Below, in pieces: positions 44,829-54,390 of a stretch of DNA of 64,000 nt. Under the pieces are notes generated by a model. That model worked only from the letters and a program-made list of their open reading frames with translations. It had not been told where the DNA came from and did not search any database. This DNA comes from Avimonas intestinalis. GTDB taxonomy: Bacteria > Bacillota > Clostridia > Oscillospirales > Acutalibacteraceae. The translations under genes and the position numbers were made by a program. Location: NCBI GenBank assembly GCA_904380375.1, contig CAJFID010000002.1, positions 117,285 to 181,284 of the forward strand, read 5' to 3'. Position 1 is the first letter of the stretch; each line of letters opens with the position of its first letter.

Positions 44829-45794
44829 TTAGAAGAAACTGGTTTCCGAGACTTTACGGGAGACGGCGTTAGCCGCTACGATCAGGATCAAATTGGCGAC
44901 GGACTGCAGCAGGCCGACCGCAGTTGTGTAGCTGTATTGCGCCGCGTAGCTGGCAATACCCTGCTTATAAATCAACGTTGACAGCGTCTCCATCGTGCTC
45001 ATATTCAACCCGTTTTGCAGCAGGTACGGATAATCAAAGCCGCCGCCGCTCATCAAACCGCCCACAGCCATAATCAGCTGGATAGAAATGACCGGGGCCA
45101 AGGCCGGCAGCGTAATATGAAGGATCCGCTGAAAGCGGCTAGCCCCGTCAATAGTGGCTGCTTCATAAAGCTGCGGGTCAATGCTGGACAGGGAGGATAG
45201 ATAAACGATGGTACCCCAGCCGAAGCCCTGCCACACGCTGATGCAAATCAGGATTGTGTGGGAGGCTGCCGGATTGGTCAGCAGCATGGGAGGGGTTTCC
45301 GTGCCAAGGATCTGGCCGATCGCCTTAGCAATAAAGCCCGTGGAAGGAGAAAGGAACTCTTTGGCCATGCCGGCTACAATAACGGCCGTGATAAAATGCG
45401 GCAAATAGGTAACGGTCTGCGTAACGCGCTTGAACTTCTTTCCCCTGCATTCGTTGAGCAGGATAGCGAACAGGATCGGGATGGGGAAAGTGACGATCAA
45501 GCTTTCTATGTTCAACGTAATCGTGTTCCAAAGGACTTTCAGCAGGTTTGGGTCCGATGTAAACAGCCGCTTAAAATTGTCCAGCCCCACCCATTCGCTG
45601 CCGGCAAACCCAAGCAGGGGCTTGTAATTCTGGAACGCCATAACCAGCCCGGCCATCGGCCCATATTTAAAGATCAATACGTTTAAGATGCCGGGAAGAA
45701 AAATGAGCAGCAGCCATTTATCGCGCTTGATCCGCTGCCACAGCGTCATATGGGTATCCAGCCGGTATTCCTTTCGCCTTTTTGCCTTCGTCAA
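44829..45794 (-). CDS. Sugar ABC transporter permease (LplB/MalF-like)
   Basis: 321 residues from TTG 45794 with GGGGG upstream. Six TM helices and an EAA loop ...IDPQLYEAATIDGASRFQRILHITLPAL. First gene of the transport operon. No ATP-binding gene is in the window, so the pair must borrow a shared ATPase (MsmK/MsiK-like), as known for many Firmicutes. Confidence 0.92.
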   Translation of the reverse strand: MTKAKRRKEYRLDTHMTLWQRIKRDKWLLLIFLPGILNVLIFKYGPMAGLVMAFQNYKPLLGFAGSEWVGLDNFKRLFTSDPNLLKVLWNTITLNIESLIVTFPIPILFAILLNECRGKKFKRVTQTVTYLPHFITAVIVAGMAKEFLSPSTGFIAKAIGQILGTETPPMLLTNPAASHTILICISVWQGFGWGTIVYLSSLSSIDPQLYEAATIDGASRFQRILHITLPALAPVISIQLIMAVGGLMSGGGFDYPYLLQNGLNMSTMETLSTLIYKQGIASYAAQYSYTTAVGLLQSVANLILIVAANAVSRKVSETSFF

Positions 45795-45837
45795 TAAATA
45801 ACGCCCCCTTATTTCTTGCCCCTACTGATGAACTCGC

Positions 45838-45873
45838 TTAATTTATAGGCTACAGACACAGGCGATAAATTAA
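45838..45873. promoter_or_regulatory. Inverted repeat in the divergent promoter region
   Basis: TTAATTTAT (45838-45846) and ATAAATTAA (45865-45873), perfectly complementary, 18 bases apart, ~45 bases upstream of the permease start. Candidate operator for the transport operon. Confidence 0.45.
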
Positions 45874-45962
45874 ATCGTCGAAATCTGGATAGTTTTATGA
45901 TAATGAAAGAGGCGGTGATAGTCTGTGCGAATCTTCTAAAAAAATTTTCCGATTTTACAAAC

Positions 45963-46130
45963 TTATCGAGGCATCCGTAAAATCGTACGCGTATCCAATT
46001 CTCTGCGGTGCAGCACGCCTATGCCATCGTCATCAAATAAAGGAAATACTCCATAGAAAGCGGATAGAAATTCACCGTCCTCTGACATTAGAGTAATACT
46101 GTACGAGAAGCTATGCCGTTTCCCAAGCGG
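45963..46130 (-). pseudogene. Unassigned gene remnant
   Basis: A 55-codon minus-strand frame reads KRHSFSYSITLMSEDGEFL... to RTILRMPR-stop, protein-like but without start codon or ribosome-binding site. Probably the tail of a deleted gene in the divergent intergenic region. Family not recognised. Confidence 0.3.
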
Positions 46131-46187
46131 TTAGTCATCCGGCATGAACAGTACGGTCACAGTTTTTAAGAAATTGGAGGGAAAATC

Positions 46188-47081
46188 ATGATCAAAATTG
46201 GAATCATTGGTACAGAGAATTCCCACGCCTCGGCATTCACGGGAATTATTAACCAGCCCGACCCGCAGACGGGGAAACGGGAGTATGCCGATATGCAGGT
46301 GGTCGGCGTGTATGGGCCGGACGCAGAATCAAGCCGCGAGGTCTTTGAGATCGGCGGGGTAGATTTTATAGCAGAGCGCCCGGAAGACTTTGTCGGACGT
46401 GTCGACGCCATGATGATCCTTAACCGGAAGGGTTCCCTGCACGCCGGCTATGCCATGCCGTTTATTGAACAGGGGCTTTCCTTGTTCATTGACAAGCCGA
46501 TCGCCTCCGGCGCCGAGGAAGCGCAGCGTCTGCTGGACGCGGCCCGCGCAAAGGGGGTTCTTGTCTGCGGCGGCTCCAGCCTAAAGTATTCGAAAACCCT
46601 GCCGGCATTAAGACAGCAGGTAAACTCCCTGCTAAAGGAAAAATCCTATATTTCCGCCGTTATGAATTACCCGGCGGATAAGAACAGCGAATACGACGGC
46701 TTTTACTTTTATTCATCGCACCTTATTGAAATGGCGCTGACGGTGTTCGGCTATTCTGTCCGGACAGTAAAGGCTGCAGAAAGCCAAGGGGTCGTTACCG
46801 CTCTGCTCGGCTACGACGGGTTCAGCACTCACCTGGTATTCACCCCGGGGACATACTCCACCGCCTGCCTGCTTTTCCGCAAAGGGGCGGAAAACATTTA
46901 CCAAAGCATTGATACTTCCAATACCTATCAGGCGGAGGTAGCCCATTTTGCCTCTATGCTCCGCAGCGGGACGATGCTTCACACCTATGATGAACTGGCT
47001 AAGCCCGTTTATGTTATTGATGCCATCCTGAAGTCGCTTTCTTCCGGCCGGGAAACGGCGGTTGGAGGCCTTGCTGAGTGA
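46188..47081 (+). CDS. Gfo/Idh/MocA-family oxidoreductase
   Basis: 297 residues, the only plus-strand gene of the cluster. Rossmann motif IKIGIIGTENSHAS and the catalytic-lysine motif FIDKPIASG are present, so NAD(P)-dependent dehydrogenation of a sugar or cyclitol hydroxyl is likely. Start has TTGGAGGG seven bases upstream. Divergent from the transport operon, with shared regulatory space. Confidence 0.85.
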   Translation: MIKIGIIGTENSHASAFTGIINQPDPQTGKREYADMQVVGVYGPDAESSREVFEIGGVDFIAERPEDFVGRVDAMMILNRKGSLHAGYAMPFIEQGLSLFIDKPIASGAEEAQRLLDAARAKGVLVCGGSSLKYSKTLPALRQQVNSLLKEKSYISAVMNYPADKNSEYDGFYFYSSHLIEMALTVFGYSVRTVKAAESQGVVTALLGYDGFSTHLVFTPGTYSTACLLFRKGAENIYQSIDTSNTYQAEVAHFASMLRSGTMLHTYDELAKPVYVIDAILKSLSSGRETAVGGLAE

Positions 47082-47442
47082 GAAGGCCGCAGACTGCCAA
47101 TGCGTCTATCCGTTTGATACCTGGGGCGCTAATTGGGGTGGTCTGCATGGCGTGGAGGTTTCTATGTCCTAATTGACCATCTGCTTTCCTTACTAAACAG
47201 TTTTGTATTTCAATTTGCTTCAAGAGGTATCAGAGATATGCTCAGTGAATGTATTAGCCAAACCAGTTGCTAGAACAGATCGGATTGGGAATTCGAAAGA
47301 ATCAAGAATTGCAAGGTTGTTGTTGCTTTTTCTGTGGTCATTCTTCTTTAAGTGAGGGGTTCCCTTTCTCCGGTCATCATGGACGGTACCACCGTCCACC
47401 AAAAGGGCGCAGTTGCCTCTTGGTGGACGGTGGTTTCTCATT
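47082..47442. other. Spacer between cargo and conjugation module, with strong hairpin
   Basis: Contains a perfect 15-bp hairpin ACCACCGTCCACCAA/TTGGTGGACGGTGGT (47388-47434), nine bases beyond the stop of the last conjugation-module gene; a likely terminator although the T-run is weak. Nothing coding is visible. If the window is one element, this is the cargo junction. Confidence 0.5.
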
Positions 47443-47703
47443 TTACACCTGCCGGAGCGTATACAGAAGGCTGGATTTGCCGCCTTTTTGCCGGTATCGC
47501 TGCTCGGTTTCGATCAGGCCAGCAGCCCGCAGGTCACGGAGCGCCCGCTTCACCGTGCTGACGGATAGATGCAGATCTTGTGCAATAGTAGGAATTGCCG
47601 GCCAGCATTGTCCTGCTTCGTTGGCACGGTCTGACAGATATAGATATACCGAAACCGCCCGGTGAGGCACATCGGATTTATACAGCTTATCAAGCCTGCC
47701 CAT
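47443..47703 (-). CDS. Winged-helix DNA-binding protein
   Basis: 86 residues from ATG 47703 (GGAGG nine bases upstream; the longer open frame is antisense noise over VirD4). Winged helix-turn-helix: CWPAIPTIAQDLHLSVSTVKRALRDLRAAGLIE, as in replication-initiator-like and MarR/DnaD-type proteins of these elements. Overlaps the VirD4 stop by 14 bases, so translationally coupled. Probably regulates or initiates element replication. Confidence 0.75.
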   Translation of the reverse strand: MGRLDKLYKSDVPHRAVSVYLYLSDRANEAGQCWPAIPTIAQDLHLSVSTVKRALRDLRAAGLIETEQRYRQKGGKSSLLYTLRQV

Positions 47704-49564
47704 CTTCCTGCACCTCCGGCCTGGGAGGCGGCGGGACAAACGGCTGGCTGCCCTGGATTTCCCGCGGGCCTGTGTGGAGCCTGCCGACGCTTCGGGATCG
47801 GCTTCTTCCGTTAGGCTCATTCCACTCGGTGGCCTGCATACCGCCTCCAGGCAGGACGGAACCGATAGGCGGTTCCTCTGTCTCCCTTTCGGGGTGGTAT
47901 TTCTTCAGGATCGCCTTGACGATTTCGGCCTTGTCCGCATAGGCGACCTTCCGGTTCCCACGATCCTCCACCATGTATGGCTCTCCGTCAAAGGTAATCC
48001 CCCATTTGAAAAAGAGCTTGAGGTTGACCTGCATAGGGTGGTATCCGGTTTTCATCACCACAAACCGTCCCTTCGGCAGAGACTTCAGCTCATCCGCCGT
48101 GAGAAGCGGCCGCTCGATCATCTGGATGGATTGCGACGGATCGTTTTTTCCGATGCTGACCGAGCCGGTCTGGACAGTCCGGCTCCCCAGGGCTTTGGAC
48201 AGCACCTCCGCCGAACTGCTGTTAGGCGCGAACCCGCCGAAGATGGTGAGCTGGGTGTTGTCGACAATGATCTCCGCCCCTTCTTTCCCGTAGTTTTTCT
48301 CCAGCTGGCTGAACGACTGGATGATCGGGACAATCTGCAGACGGCGGGAGCGGGAGGCTGAAAACATCATCTCGGCGCTCTCGATCTTTGGAAGCGTTCC
48401 AAACTCGTCGGCAAAGAACACGCAGCGGTTTTTGAGTTTCCCGCCGTTCTCGTCCGCCACGGCGAGGATTTCCCGGTACAGCTGCTGGATGAGCAGCGAC
48501 ACCATGAAGAAGGTGCTGGGGTCTTCCTCCGGCATAATCAGGAAGATGGCGGATTTTTGATTACAGAAGATCTCGGCGTCGATTTCGGTGTCGAAGCACA
48601 GCAGCTGTTCCAGCTCCGAATCCAGAAAAGCGTTGAGCCTTGAAAGAGCCGTACTCATGACGCTGGCCATCGATTGCTCGGCGGAATTCAGCGCAGCCCC
48701 GGCAAACCATTTGGCCTTGTGGTCGCTGGGCAGCAGTTCCATGAGCTGCTGGAACTGGTTCTTCCCTTTTTTATTGGAAGGCACCAGCAATTCCTGGATT
48801 ACCTTGAACACCGACACGATATGCCTTTTTTCCGGCTCGCAAAATTCCGCTATCAGGAGGATGGTGGCGCATAGGAGCCCCTCCGCCGCGTCATAGAAAT
48901 AGGCGTTTTGCCCATAGTTTGCCGAATCGCCTCCCGCCATGATGATGGTCTTGGCAATGATCTTGGCATACTTCTCCGCCTTGGCCTTGTAGAGCAAGGT
49001 ATCCGGATTGGCCAGATACAGATCCATATACTTGTTAACCAAGTGGAGTAGGTTATTCCCGTTACTCCGCGTTGGATTGCGCAGGTCAATGACCGAGATT
49101 CTGTATCCATAGCAGTCCTTGGCGATCTTCCCGTAATTCCGAACAATGTCGCCCTTGGTGTCGGTTGATAAAAAGGACATCCCCGTTGCGCAGGCATACT
49201 CGATGCAGGGATACAGCCAGTAAGCCGTTTTGCCGACGCCGGCCGCGCCGATCATGAGCGCATGGACGTCCCCTGTGTCGATCAGGGCGGTGGTTCCCGC
49301 CTTGCTGTCGGTGCATCCCACCACGATCCCCTGCTCTGTGGGCAGGTTTTTTCCCTTCCGCCAGAGCTGAGGCGTAAAGGGAATGTGTTTGTACATGGAG
49401 CGGATTTCCGCCTTCGTTGCCCATCGGGCGGTGCCATGCTGGCCGTTGCCCACGGTTTTATTTTTGATGTTGTTCAGATTATAGATGTGTGCCAGCATGG
49501 AGAGTGCGCCCAAGACAGCGAACATCCCCAGGGCGACCAGGATTAAGGTTCCGATTTGCGGCAT
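47690..49564 (-). CDS. virD4: VirD4/TraG-type coupling protein
   Basis: About 624 residues from ATG 49564 with AAGGAGG six bases upstream. One N-terminal TM helix (GTLILVALGMFAVLGALSML), Walker A GAAGVGKT, Walker B region RCVFFADEFGTLP, and a proline-rich C-terminus. The coupling ATPase brings the relaxase-DNA complex to the type IV secretion channel. Only one TM helix is visible, fewer than some relatives. Confidence 0.92.
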   Translation of the reverse strand: MPQIGTLILVALGMFAVLGALSMLAHIYNLNNIKNKTVGNGQHGTARWATKAEIRSMYKHIPFTPQLWRKGKNLPTEQGIVVGCTDSKAGTTALIDTGDVHALMIGAAGVGKTAYWLYPCIEYACATGMSFLSTDTKGDIVRNYGKIAKDCYGYRISVIDLRNPTRSNGNNLLHLVNKYMDLYLANPDTLLYKAKAEKYAKIIAKTIIMAGGDSANYGQNAYFYDAAEGLLCATILLIAEFCEPEKRHIVSVFKVIQELLVPSNKKGKNQFQQLMELLPSDHKAKWFAGAALNSAEQSMASVMSTALSRLNAFLDSELEQLLCFDTEIDAEIFCNQKSAIFLIMPEEDPSTFFMVSLLIQQLYREILAVADENGGKLKNRCVFFADEFGTLPKIESAEMMFSASRSRRLQIVPIIQSFSQLEKNYGKEGAEIIVDNTQLTIFGGFAPNSSSAEVLSKALGSRTVQTGSVSIGKNDPSQSIQMIERPLLTADELKSLPKGRFVVMKTGYHPMQVNLKLFFKWGITFDGEPYMVEDRGNRKVAYADKAEIVKAILKKYHPERETEEPPIGSVLPGGGMQATEWNEPNGRSRSRSVGRLHTGPREIQGSQPFVPPPPRPEVQEDGQA

Positions 49565-49585
49565 AGGGTTCCTCCTTCTCAAGTT

Positions 49586-50983
49586 TTACATTGCCAGCAC
49601 AGCCGCTTGCTCCGGCGTCTGAAACTCCAGGAATGCATGCAGGCGCAGGCCGTACAGAGCCAGATCCAGCGTCTGGCTCATTTCCCGCTTCAGCTCCGGC
49701 TCCGTGTAGATACGATCCGTACCGAACTGCCGGTAAAGCTCCCGCATACAATCCTCCAAGTCCTGGATCCGGCTGCGGTATCCGATGTGATCCCGATGGG
49801 GCTGGTACGGGCTCATCACCCGCCGCACCATCTGATCCGGCTGCCACTCAATGCCGAGCTGCCGCATCCGCTGGCGGCAAAAGGAAAGAGCAAGCCCCGC
49901 CAGTCTGAAGGCTTGCTCCTGTATCTCGGCTGTATCGCTTGGTTTCAGCGCCGCCAGAGCCGCCGCCTGCTTTTGCAGCTGTTCCAGCGGGCGGGATGGA
50001 CAGGGGGGCAAGCCGCTGTCGAGTATCTGCCTGCACAATTCCCGGATATGCTCCATCCGGGGATGTTCGCAGCCGGGGATGGGGGTGAAGCCATGCTCTG
50101 CTTTAATATCCTCGTTCCAGTCCTTATACTGGGAACGCTCCCGCCGCACTGTGATCCGGTTTTCCTCTGCCAGCGCCTCCTTGATGCGGGAATACGCTTC
50201 GGCGCCGGCCTCATCGTAATCGGTGCATACGATCACCTCCCGAACATGGGCATTCTGCTTTGCCTGATAGACGGCCGCCTGCAGTCCCGCACAGCACAAC
50301 GCCACATAGCTGTGTTCTTGCCAGCCGTCCGGGTGCAGGGTGAGATACGACAGCATATCAATCGGCGCCTCAAACACATAGAGCCGGTCGCTGTTCCCGA
50401 GCCAATGGAAGCTGTATTCCGGCTGGCTGCTGTCTACATTTCCCTTGAAATCGCTGTCGGAATAGGTGCTGCGCTTATGGGCATGGCGGGCGACGCCTTT
50501 TTCGTCATACCCTACGAACACGGCGTTGTGGTATTCCGCGTCTTCGTAGAGCATCTTCCGCCGGGCGAAAAAGGTGATCACGTCCCGGTCGATGAATCGG
50601 CGGTTAAGCAGATACCCATATACCCGGCGCATATCGCGGTGGGCAGGCGGCAGCGCAAACGGCTTTTTCTCTTTTTTCCTGCGTTCCGTCTTCTCCATCG
50701 GCTCCGGTATGGCCGCATTTTGTTCCTTGAGCAGAAAAGTGACCGCCTCTGGAAAATTCAGATTGTACCAACGCCGGACGAAGGCGATGGCGTCCCCGCC
50801 CACCAGCTCATATTGATGGAACCATTCGTTCTCGCGGATCGTCACCTTATTGCTCCCCTCGCCCCACTGCCATTCGCTTCCGGAGCGTTTCAGCGTTTCT
50901 CCCCGGCGCCGCAGGAATTCCACGAGATTGGTCTGCGACGCCCGATCCACGTCCTCCCTGGAGAATGGGATATATTCACCCAT
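49586..50983 (-). CDS. Toprim/primase-like protein (DUF3991-type)
   Basis: 465 residues. An N-terminal zinc-binding-like or DUF3991 region (WFHQYELVGGDAIAFVRRW), then a Toprim core: LYVFEAPIDMLSYL and VIVCTDYDEAGAEAYSRI with the DxD. Start has AAGG upstream. Such proteins in conjugative elements act as primases or topoisomerase-like factors on transferred DNA. 3 bases before the VirD4 unit. Confidence 0.8.
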   Translation of the reverse strand: MGEYIPFSREDVDRASQTNLVEFLRRRGETLKRSGSEWQWGEGSNKVTIRENEWFHQYELVGGDAIAFVRRWYNLNFPEAVTFLLKEQNAAIPEPMEKTERRKKEKKPFALPPAHRDMRRVYGYLLNRRFIDRDVITFFARRKMLYEDAEYHNAVFVGYDEKGVARHAHKRSTYSDSDFKGNVDSSQPEYSFHWLGNSDRLYVFEAPIDMLSYLTLHPDGWQEHSYVALCCAGLQAAVYQAKQNAHVREVIVCTDYDEAGAEAYSRIKEALAEENRITVRRERSQYKDWNEDIKAEHGFTPIPGCEHPRMEHIRELCRQILDSGLPPCPSRPLEQLQKQAAALAALKPSDTAEIQEQAFRLAGLALSFCRQRMRQLGIEWQPDQMVRRVMSPYQPHRDHIGYRSRIQDLEDCMRELYRQFGTDRIYTEPELKREMSQTLDLALYGLRLHAFLEFQTPEQAAVLAM

Positions 50984-51010
50984 TGTCTGATCACCATCCT
51001 TCTGTAGTCT

Positions 51011-53689
51011 TTATCCCCGGATACCGTGGAGCATCTTCTTTTCGTCGATCTGCCGGCGCAGCTTGCGGTCTGTCCGAGCCCTCCCGCCGTCCTCGCCGCT
51101 GTGCAGCCGTCCGCTGATGGCCCCGGCCATATGCTGCAAAAGCCGGAACGTCCCCATCACCGCCGCCCAGTTTTTGCTCTGGCGGTAATGCTTGAGGAGC
51201 TGGGCGGCATAGGGATTCCCCTGGGCGGCGGAGGCGGTCAGCAGGGCGACGGCTTTCTCGATATCCCGATCCACCTCCTTGCCGTAGAGGTACAGCCGTC
51301 CGAGCTGGTATCCGGCATACGGGTTCCCCTGTTCTGCCGACTTGGTCAGCCAGTATAGGGCGGCCGGGACGTCTTTGGGGATATCCTCACCGGCGAGATA
51401 CAGCTTACCCAGCCGGTACCCGGCATACGGGTTCCCCTGCATCGCAGCCTTGGTCAGCAGTTCCAAGGCTGCCGGGATATTCTTCGGGACAACGGTTCCC
51501 TCGGCATAGAGCTTTCCAAGGGTATACTGGGCCGTCGACAGGTTTTGGCCTGCAACGAATCCCAGCAGTTCCAGGCTTCTGGAGATGTTTTGTACCAGCT
51601 TGGCACCGTCCAGATATGCCTTGCCCAGAATGTAGGCCGCATAGAGGTTTCCCTGGGCAGCAGAAGCGGCGAGCAGCTGTTCTCCACGTATGGAATCTGC
51701 CTCGACATCTTTCCCCTTGAGCAGCGTTTTACCCAACAGGTACTGGGCGAACGGATTTTCCTCTTTTACCGCCTGTTCCAGATATTGCAGGCCGCGGGGC
51801 GCGTCCTTTTCGACTGCCTTGCCTTCCAGATACAGCTTGCCCAGGGTATATTGCGCCGTATCGTGACCAGCCTCCGCCGCTTTGGCCAAATGCTCCACTG
51901 CCTTTTGTACATCATACTGCTCGAAGCCCTCGTTCAGATACAGCCGGCCGAGGCCGTATTCGGCGTCGCAGTTGCCGAGGGCCGCGGACTTCTGGAAATA
52001 CAAAAAGGCGGCGGGGAGATCCGTTTCGGTTCCCACGCCGTTCATGGTCATCTGTCCCAGCCGGTACTGGAGCTTGTCGTCGTTCATGGTTTTCTCCATT
52101 TCAACAAAGCCCCGGTACGCCGCGGCATACCAGTTTTCCGAGAGCCCCTTGTCCGGCTCAGTACCGATCCCCTGCTTGTACATCCGTCCCAGTTCATACA
52201 TGGCGTAAGCATTGGGTTTGCGCTCATGCTCCGCCGCCAGACGGAACAGTTCAAAGGCCCGTTTGTCGTCCTGTTCCACGCCCTGGCCCCGCTTGTACAG
52301 CCCGCCCAAGGAGTAAGCCGCATAGGGGTTTCTCTCCGCCACGGCTTTGCGGTACCATGCGGCGGCCTGGGCATAATCCTGCTCCACACCGTACCCAAAG
52401 CTGAACAGCTTGCCGATCCGGTACTGGAGATAGTCTTTTTTGTCTGCTGCCCGTTCCGCCGACAGGAAAGCGGCATACGCCTTTCGGAACCATTCCTGCG
52501 CCGCCCCTTCATCCTTGTTCCGCCCCATCCCTTGGAACAGGATCTTTCCCATATCGTGCATGGCGTACCCGTTGCCGGTTTCCGCTTCCTGCAGCATGAG
52601 GGTATAGGCTTGTTCCAAGTCCGGCGGGCGCTCTTTGGTACCGTAGAGCGCCCGCCGCGCCTGCTTGTATTCCTTCGACCACCACTTCCTGCTGTCGCTG
52701 TTGTCCGGCTGCGGCTCGGCGTCCGGCAGAGCGACGGGCAGCTCTGCGGCCTCGTCCGGGAGATCCGGTTCCGCCGCGGGCTCTGCGGCATCTCCGGATA
52801 TTTCCGGCTCCGGCTCGTCATCCAAAGAAAGCCGCCGGTCTGCCGTCAGGTGCAGGGCCTCCTGCACCACGGCGTTGCGGATGCTCTTGAACTCCTGGTT
52901 TTGCGACAGGGGAAGGCGCTGCGGCAATTTCTTGTTGTAGGTTCGCAGGATTTCCTCTTTCTGCTCATACCACAGGTTGTACAGCTTGGCGATGCGCTCG
53001 TCGGCCGCCAGCAGATCCACCGCTTTGTCGATGAGGTCTTTGGTTCCTTTCGGGAGATACCCGTACACCAGCTTGCCGCTGGTGCGGTGGAGCCGGTCGG
53101 CAATTTCCGTCAGCAGCTGTTCCATCTCCGGGTTGTCGTACCCGCCCGTATGGATCCGGGCGATGATACCGGCAACCAGTTCCCGGCTCCCGCCCCGCAG
53201 CTGGTTGCGGCAGGCGGTCTGCTTCTCGTAGGCCGACTGCAGATCCTGCGCAAAGATTTCGCCGGCCACGCTGGATCGGATATGCGCTACTCCTTGTTTG
53301 CTCAGGTATCCTTCGCTGGGATCGGATGAATACACAATGAGGTGGACGTGCGGGTGATGGCTCTCGTTGTGAAAGGCGGCGTACCAGCGCAGATGCTCCA
53401 TCGGGATTTTGAAATGCTCGGCCATCGTCATGGTCTGCGACCGGAGCAGATCCCGCCACCGTTCGCCGCTTTCATAGGCGATCACTTCCAGGCGTTCCAT
53501 AAACTGATCGAGGAATTCTTCCGGCGTAATGATAGGGTCTTCCCCTTCCTCCACCTCTCCGGTTTCCGGCTCTGCCCTTATACTGTCGCGTTCATAGAGA
53601 TCATCCGCCCAACCGCACCAGCGTTCTGCCGCCTCTTGGGTACAGTGAAATTCCGTTTGACATCGTTTTATAAAGGCTTCTTTTGTCAT
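51011..53689 (-). CDS. MobP-type relaxase fused to Sel1 repeats
   Basis: 892 residues. Relaxase part: WRDLLRSQTMTMAEHFKIP and the three-histidine metal motif HNESHHPHVHLIVY (around 107-120), then EKQTACRN, KLVYGYLP and PLSQNQEFKSIRNAV. Usual MobP3 relaxases carry ~70-100 more N-terminal residues including the catalytic tyrosine motif; here the well-supported start (GGGGAG three bases upstream) begins MTKEAFIKRCQTEF. From ~345 to ~850 follow about 14 Sel1 repeats (36-residue units with A-x-Y-x-LGxLY), a protein-binding solenoid. It would nick oriT; missing N-terminal motif makes activity uncertain. Confidence 0.82.
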   Translation of the reverse strand: MTKEAFIKRCQTEFHCTQEAAERWCGWADDLYERDSIRAEPETGEVEEGEDPIITPEEFLDQFMERLEVIAYESGERWRDLLRSQTMTMAEHFKIPMEHLRWYAAFHNESHHPHVHLIVYSSDPSEGYLSKQGVAHIRSSVAGEIFAQDLQSAYEKQTACRNQLRGGSRELVAGIIARIHTGGYDNPEMEQLLTEIADRLHRTSGKLVYGYLPKGTKDLIDKAVDLLAADERIAKLYNLWYEQKEEILRTYNKKLPQRLPLSQNQEFKSIRNAVVQEALHLTADRRLSLDDEPEPEISGDAAEPAAEPDLPDEAAELPVALPDAEPQPDNSDSRKWWSKEYKQARRALYGTKERPPDLEQAYTLMLQEAETGNGYAMHDMGKILFQGMGRNKDEGAAQEWFRKAYAAFLSAERAADKKDYLQYRIGKLFSFGYGVEQDYAQAAAWYRKAVAERNPYAAYSLGGLYKRGQGVEQDDKRAFELFRLAAEHERKPNAYAMYELGRMYKQGIGTEPDKGLSENWYAAAYRGFVEMEKTMNDDKLQYRLGQMTMNGVGTETDLPAAFLYFQKSAALGNCDAEYGLGRLYLNEGFEQYDVQKAVEHLAKAAEAGHDTAQYTLGKLYLEGKAVEKDAPRGLQYLEQAVKEENPFAQYLLGKTLLKGKDVEADSIRGEQLLAASAAQGNLYAAYILGKAYLDGAKLVQNISRSLELLGFVAGQNLSTAQYTLGKLYAEGTVVPKNIPAALELLTKAAMQGNPYAGYRLGKLYLAGEDIPKDVPAALYWLTKSAEQGNPYAGYQLGRLYLYGKEVDRDIEKAVALLTASAAQGNPYAAQLLKHYRQSKNWAAVMGTFRLLQHMAGAISGRLHSGEDGGRARTDRKLRRQIDEKKMLHGIRG

Positions 53690-53701
53690 ATGCTCCCCTT
53701 C

Positions 53702-54376
53702 TCACATTTCCAGTTTCGGCCCGTCTTCCGGCTCGGGCTCTGTATCCGTCAGTTTCTTGCCATCCAGCCGAACCAAAAAGATCTGGGCTTTATATTTATC
53801 AAACCGGGATGCGCTGCGCGAGGCAAAATATGCCGCCGTGCTGACATCCTTGGTTACATAACTGGCTGGCTGACCCGTTTCCGGATTCCACAGCGTGAAA
53901 ACACCATTGTCCAAGTCAATTTCATACAGGCCGGTAAGATTTTTCGAATGTCCGAAGGCCGACTGGTGCTGTTCATACCGTGCGTTGTCAATTTCGATGC
54001 TGCGGCCCAACTCATACTCCTGTGCCAGTGTACTTTCACCGTGTTCTCCCCGCAGGTGCCGGCGCAGGGCATAGGCGTGGGAAAGCATATCCATATTGTC
54101 CGCTTCAGAGCACCGGGAGAGCCCGCCTTCCGTAATACGGACGGCGCTGTACCGCCTGGCGGCCTCGCGTTCCCTTGCCTCCTGCTCCATTTCCTCCTGC
54201 AGCTGTTCCTCGATCTGCTCCCGCTGTTCCTTCGGGACGAGCTGTTTGTACCGCTGCCTTAACAGGCGTTCCGCTTCCCGTTCCACGCTGTCGATGCCCG
54301 ACGCCTGGAGCGCCTTTTTTAACGCATCGTATTCCCTTTGCTCCAGCCATACGAGGACTTCCATAGATGCCGGCAT
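53702..54376 (-). CDS. Conserved conjugative-element protein, coiled-coil N-terminus
   Basis: About 224 residues from ATG 54376 (GGAGG seven bases upstream). Residues ~10-80 form a charged helix (EQREYDALKKALQ...EQIEEQLQEEMEQEAREREA). The C-terminal half has mixed beta features (TGLYEIDLDNGVFTLWN). No enzymatic motif. Immediately upstream of the relaxase, so probably a relaxosome accessory. Confidence 0.65.
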   Translation of the reverse strand: MPASMEVLVWLEQREYDALKKALQASGIDSVEREAERLLRQRYKQLVPKEQREQIEEQLQEEMEQEAREREAARRYSAVRITEGGLSRCSEADNMDMLSHAYALRRHLRGEHGESTLAQEYELGRSIEIDNARYEQHQSAFGHSKNLTGLYEIDLDNGVFTLWNPETGQPASYVTKDVSTAAYFASRSASRFDKYKAQIFLVRLDGKKLTDTEPEPEDGPKLEM

Positions 54377-54390
54377 AGATTCATCCTCCA

